This document shows positions 63,227-64,000 of a DNA stretch of 64,000 bases, one piece after another. The position numbers and the translations under genes were made by a program. Every line of letters begins with the position of its first letter. Positions within the stretch are counted from its first letter, which is position 1. The notes under the pieces were generated by a model. That model was not told the DNA's origin, did not search any database, and saw only the letters and a list, made by a program, of their open reading frames with translations. Source of the stretch: Oasisia sp. SBJ-2009 (Eukaryota > Annelida > Polychaeta > Sabellida > Siboglinidae); NCBI GenBank assembly GCA_964017155.1, contig OZ024854.1, positions 53,601,441-53,665,440 of the forward strand, read 5' to 3'.

Positions 63227-63873
63227 CTGCACAACAAAGGCTGCATTGAATCCAAGTCCATTCAGTAGAACGCTGATCATCTCGCGAACATGCTGTTGGC
63301 TGTAGATGTCAGGAATCAACAGCACAGCCTTGTAGTTCTGCAAGGACATCCATGTTAACTGTTCAACAACATTTACAGAGCTACTTCAGAAATATCTGAA
63401 CTGACATCATTCAGATTTTAGCACAATCTCTTACAAATTCATACAACACATGATTTATTGTAATTAAACATTGATATAATTACAATAACAGGCAATAAAG
63501 AAAAATTCAATTCCTTCAATAGAAGCTGCAGCAAAAAATCAACAATTCTTAGACAACATACTAAGTTGAATTTTCTCTACATTTACCAAGAACAACAAAC
63601 ATGTATAGGCGGTATTTTATGAAATAGCAGATATTCACTCTGATAACAGACGCTCCTGATACAATCATGGTCTAGGCAAGCTGCTGGGGTTCTGACCTTG
63701 CGACTGGCGGCCGGTATATCAAGGAGGGTTTCCATGGCAACGCCCCAGATTCTCTCCAACTGCAGCAGGACCGCAGTAAGCGTGCCGTTGGGTCCGTTGC
63801 TGTGGATGTTCAGCCGACCTCTCTGGATCGGCCAGTGCAGGTTGTAACAGTCTGACGGCTGGACATACAACGC
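57150..63873 (-). CDS. ACTR8: ACTR8 (actin-related protein 8), 3' part of gene, 8 exons, 5' end outside window
   Basis: Arp8 is a nuclear actin-fold subunit of the INO80 chromatin remodeller, where it works with Arp4 and actin on the HSA helix and contacts nucleosomes and linker DNA. Eight minus-strand exons join in matching phase and give about 459 residues ending in RERAPFVW, the same ending as vertebrate ACTR8. Recognisable pieces in order are the [12 protein letters not shown] block, the [10 protein letters not shown] block, the phosphate-binding segment [31 protein letters not shown], an acidic poorly conserved insert (DDDD and EEEDE runs), the VVVGGGLAF nucleotide-pocket segment, and CWKGGAV near the C-terminus. 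The human protein is about 624 residues, so roughly the first 165-200 residues lie beyond 64000. All exon borders are GT-AG and no disabling change is seen. Several introns hold minisatellites that overlap the splice sites, and one intron holds a LINE fragment. Identification rests on remembered family sequence and is very secure. Confidence 0.95.
58068..58231 (-). CDS. ACTR8: ACTR8 exon, second nucleotide-binding segment
   Basis: This 164-nt exon (two bases plus 54 codons) encodes [20 protein letters not shown] and ends [14 protein letters not shown] is the actin-fold second phosphate/adenosine motif. The acceptor is TGTTTAG/AA and the donor AAG/GTAACG. Confidence 0.94.
58383..58760 (-). mobile_element. 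LINE 3' end fragment (CR1/L2/Jockey type) in an ACTR8 intron
   Basis: The minus-strand translation gives [20 protein letters not shown], then [31 protein letters not shown] and NSLPANVKS, the classic C-terminal end of these reverse transcriptases. It lies in the same orientation as ACTR8, between exons 58068-58231 and 58812-59085. Confidence 0.85.
58812..59085 (-). CDS. ACTR8: ACTR8 exon, acidic low-complexity insert
   Basis: This 274-nt exon (91 codons plus one base) carries a poorly conserved Arp8 insert with [10 protein letters not shown], Gly/Thr-rich and VEEEDEG runs, then the conserved [13 protein letters not shown]. The acceptor is CACCAG/GTG and the donor TGTG/GTGAGG. The insert is the variable surface loop of the family. 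Confidence 0.92.
59216..59640. repeat. 33-bp minisatellite built from a SINE central motif
   Basis: About ten units of CTGTGTCTTTGGGAAGAGAC plus TAAAGCTGTTGA follow a SINE-like stretch (59216-59310). The unit core matches CTGTGTCTTTCGGAAGAGAC in the SINE body at 39178-39530, so the array probably arose from that part of a SINE. Confidence 0.85.
59970..60107. repeat. Near-perfect fold-back around a TA microsatellite
   Basis: Arms of about 49 bp (59970-60018 and 60059-60107) are inverse complements with about one mismatch, joined by (TA)n with a short ACACAC. It lies in an ACTR8 intron. Confidence 0.85.
60170..60391. repeat. 32-33-bp minisatellite abutting an ACTR8 donor
   Basis: About seven units of GGGAGATGAAAGGGTTAACT plus GGTACACACGGT start within about 5 nt of the donor at 60392. 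The GGTTAACC in the true intron start is part of the unit; exon bases are not clearly included. Confidence 0.9.
60392..60631 (-). CDS. ACTR8: ACTR8 exon, insert region
   Basis: This 80-codon phase-0 exon begins [15 protein letters not shown] and contains [20 protein letters not shown], which aligns with the LGDEKLQAPMALF region of vertebrate ACTR8, and ends QTQSRHEQ. The acceptor is GTTTCAG/GAT and the donor CAG/GTGCGG. A 32-bp minisatellite begins within about 5 nt of the donor. Confidence 0.94.
60686..60792. repeat. 36-bp-arm fold-back element
   Basis: 60686-60721 and 60757-60792 are inverse complements with a couple of mismatches (for example TACTTTGGAGCTTATTT against AAATAAGCTCCAAAGTA). 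The loop is 35 bp. It is in an ACTR8 intron about 55 nt from an exon and is probably a short MITE. Confidence 0.85.
61195..61599. repeat. Junction-derived minisatellite, ACTR8 donor at 61600
   Basis: About ten units of 33-43 bp on the minus strand contain CTGTCACCTTGATTAGGT-like sequence, matching the exon end CTGTCACCTCGACCAG plus donor GTACGACAGGTGT. The two units closest to the exon keep CTCGACCAG/GTAYGACAG exactly, giving a second full-strength donor 31 nt downstream. Confidence 0.93.
61600..61753 (-). CDS. ACTR8: ACTR8 exon flanked on both sides by junction-derived minisatellites
   Basis: This 154-nt exon (one base plus 51 codons) encodes [18 protein letters not shown], then the [13 protein letters not shown] block, ending CHLDQ. 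The acceptor TTGCAG/GGTGTG and the donor CAG/GTACGA are each the seed of a tandem array (61754-61995 and 61195-61599). Confidence 0.94.
61754..61995. repeat. Junction-derived 30-bp minisatellite, ACTR8 acceptor at 61753
   Basis: About eight units on the minus strand read TTGCAG/GGTGTGTATGGAG, the true acceptor plus about 15 bases of exon, then TACAGGGTG. Every unit is a potential 3' splice site. Confidence 0.93.
62392..62507 (-). CDS. ACTR8: ACTR8 exon, phosphate-binding loop
   Basis: This 116-nt exon enters in phase 0 and ends with two bases (AG) of an Arg codon. It encodes [20 protein letters not shown] and [12 protein letters not shown], the actin-type nucleotide-phosphate segment. The acceptor is TTGTAG/GAG and the donor ACCAG/GTGCAG. 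Confidence 0.94.
62745..62870 (-). mobile_element. tRNA-derived SINE head in an ACTR8 intron
   Basis: On the minus strand it reads AGCAATTGCTCAGGGGTATA, an anticodon-loop-like CTCTTGACTACGAG, then a B box GGGTTCGAATCC. The following sequence (GTTCACTCTACATTGATCC) is not tRNA. Probably a SINE, related or not to that at 39178-39530. Confidence 0.6.
63050..63226. repeat. (CA)n and (CGCA)n microsatellite next to an ACTR8 donor
   Basis: This is a CA/CGCA tract whose last repeats are the donor of exon 63227-63337 on the minus strand. Confidence 0.96.
63227..63337 (-). CDS. ACTR8: ACTR8 exon with donor formed by a GT microsatellite
   Basis: This 37-codon phase-0 exon encodes [20 protein letters not shown] and ends FVVQ. 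The acceptor is CTTGCAG/AAC. The donor CAG/GTGTGTGTG is the first part of a long GT/GTGC microsatellite that runs to about 63050. Confidence 0.93.
63697..63873 (-). CDS. ACTR8: ACTR8 exon (first in window)
   Basis: This 59-codon exon starts and ends in phase 0 and encodes [19 protein letters not shown] followed by an LNIH...LTAVL block that matches the start of the conserved Arp8 core. The acceptor is TGTGTCAG/GCG and the donor AAG/GTCAGA. Its acceptor region is repeated upstream every 73 bp (63833-64000). Confidence 0.93.
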
Positions 63874-64000
63874 CTGACACACAGAGACAGATTGAACAGG
63901 GCTGTCAGTGCAAGTTGTAGCAGTCTGACGGCTGGACATACAACGCCTGACACACAGAGACAGAGAGCACAGGGCCGTCAGTGCAAGTTGTAGCAGTCTG
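63833..64000. repeat. Junction-derived 73-bp tandem repeat, ACTR8 acceptor at 63873
   Basis: CAGTGCARGTTGTARCAGTC begins at 63833, 63906 and 63979. Each unit covers about 40 bases of the exon start, the acceptor and some intron. In the extra copies the exon-like part ([13 protein letters not shown]) ends in TGA where the true exon has TGG. It runs off the window edge. Confidence 0.93.

Overview
This window is nuclear DNA from an animal, most likely an invertebrate. The genes are split into short exons with canonical GT-AG borders, introns and spacers are AT-rich and crowded with micro- and minisatellites, and several retroelements and a DNA transposon are present. No operons or prokaryotic signals are seen. 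The species is not identified. Mollusc-like and cephalochordate-like genomes both fit, and the intronic minisatellites that overlap splice sites recall a repeat class I remember being described from amphioxus (unchecked).

Two real protein genes are visible, both on the minus strand. The first is the 3' two-thirds of ACTR8 (actin-related protein 8, INO80 chromatin-remodelling complex): eight exons from 63873 down to the stop at 57150, with the 5' end beyond the window. The second is the C-terminal coiled-coil part of a centriolin (CNTRL) homologue: twenty exons from 43432 down to a stop at 22207, with phases that agree at every junction. One exon (40228-40358) carries a frameshift and an in-frame TGA. 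The leucine-rich-repeat half of centriolin is not in the 43.4-57.1 kb gap, which holds transposons.

The left 31 kb is a tandem segmental duplication. Unit 1 (about 50-13490) and unit 2 (about 14040-31440) share the same order: a non-coding block A (1-9.2 kb / 14.1-23.1 kb) that contains the last CNTRL exon, then a block B with terminal CNTRL exons (9.2-13.5 kb / 23.85-31.4 kb). Unit 1 keeps five intact exons (12757-12840, 11934-12074, 11536-11616, 10036-10164, 8349-8513) and has lost three. It may be a decayed copy or an alternative 3' cassette, since every retained exon starts and ends in phase 0.

The 43.5-57 kb gap holds a 15-bp pyrimidine minisatellite, a 5'-truncated LINE (44560-46087), a DNA transposon with about 190-bp inverted repeats and a broken transposase/XPG-like gene (46089-50255), a 12-bp minisatellite, and a degenerate L2/CR1-like LINE (52850-55190) split by a MITE-like inverted-repeat element and an 8-bp satellite.

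The most striking signal is that many intronic minisatellites are built from the exon-intron junction itself. Their repeat unit includes the last or first bases of the exon plus the splice site, so tens of decoy donor or acceptor sites lie next to the real ones. This is seen at no fewer than six junctions in the two unrelated genes. Array lengths differ greatly between the two copies of the duplication, and one breakpoint of the duplication lies inside such an array.
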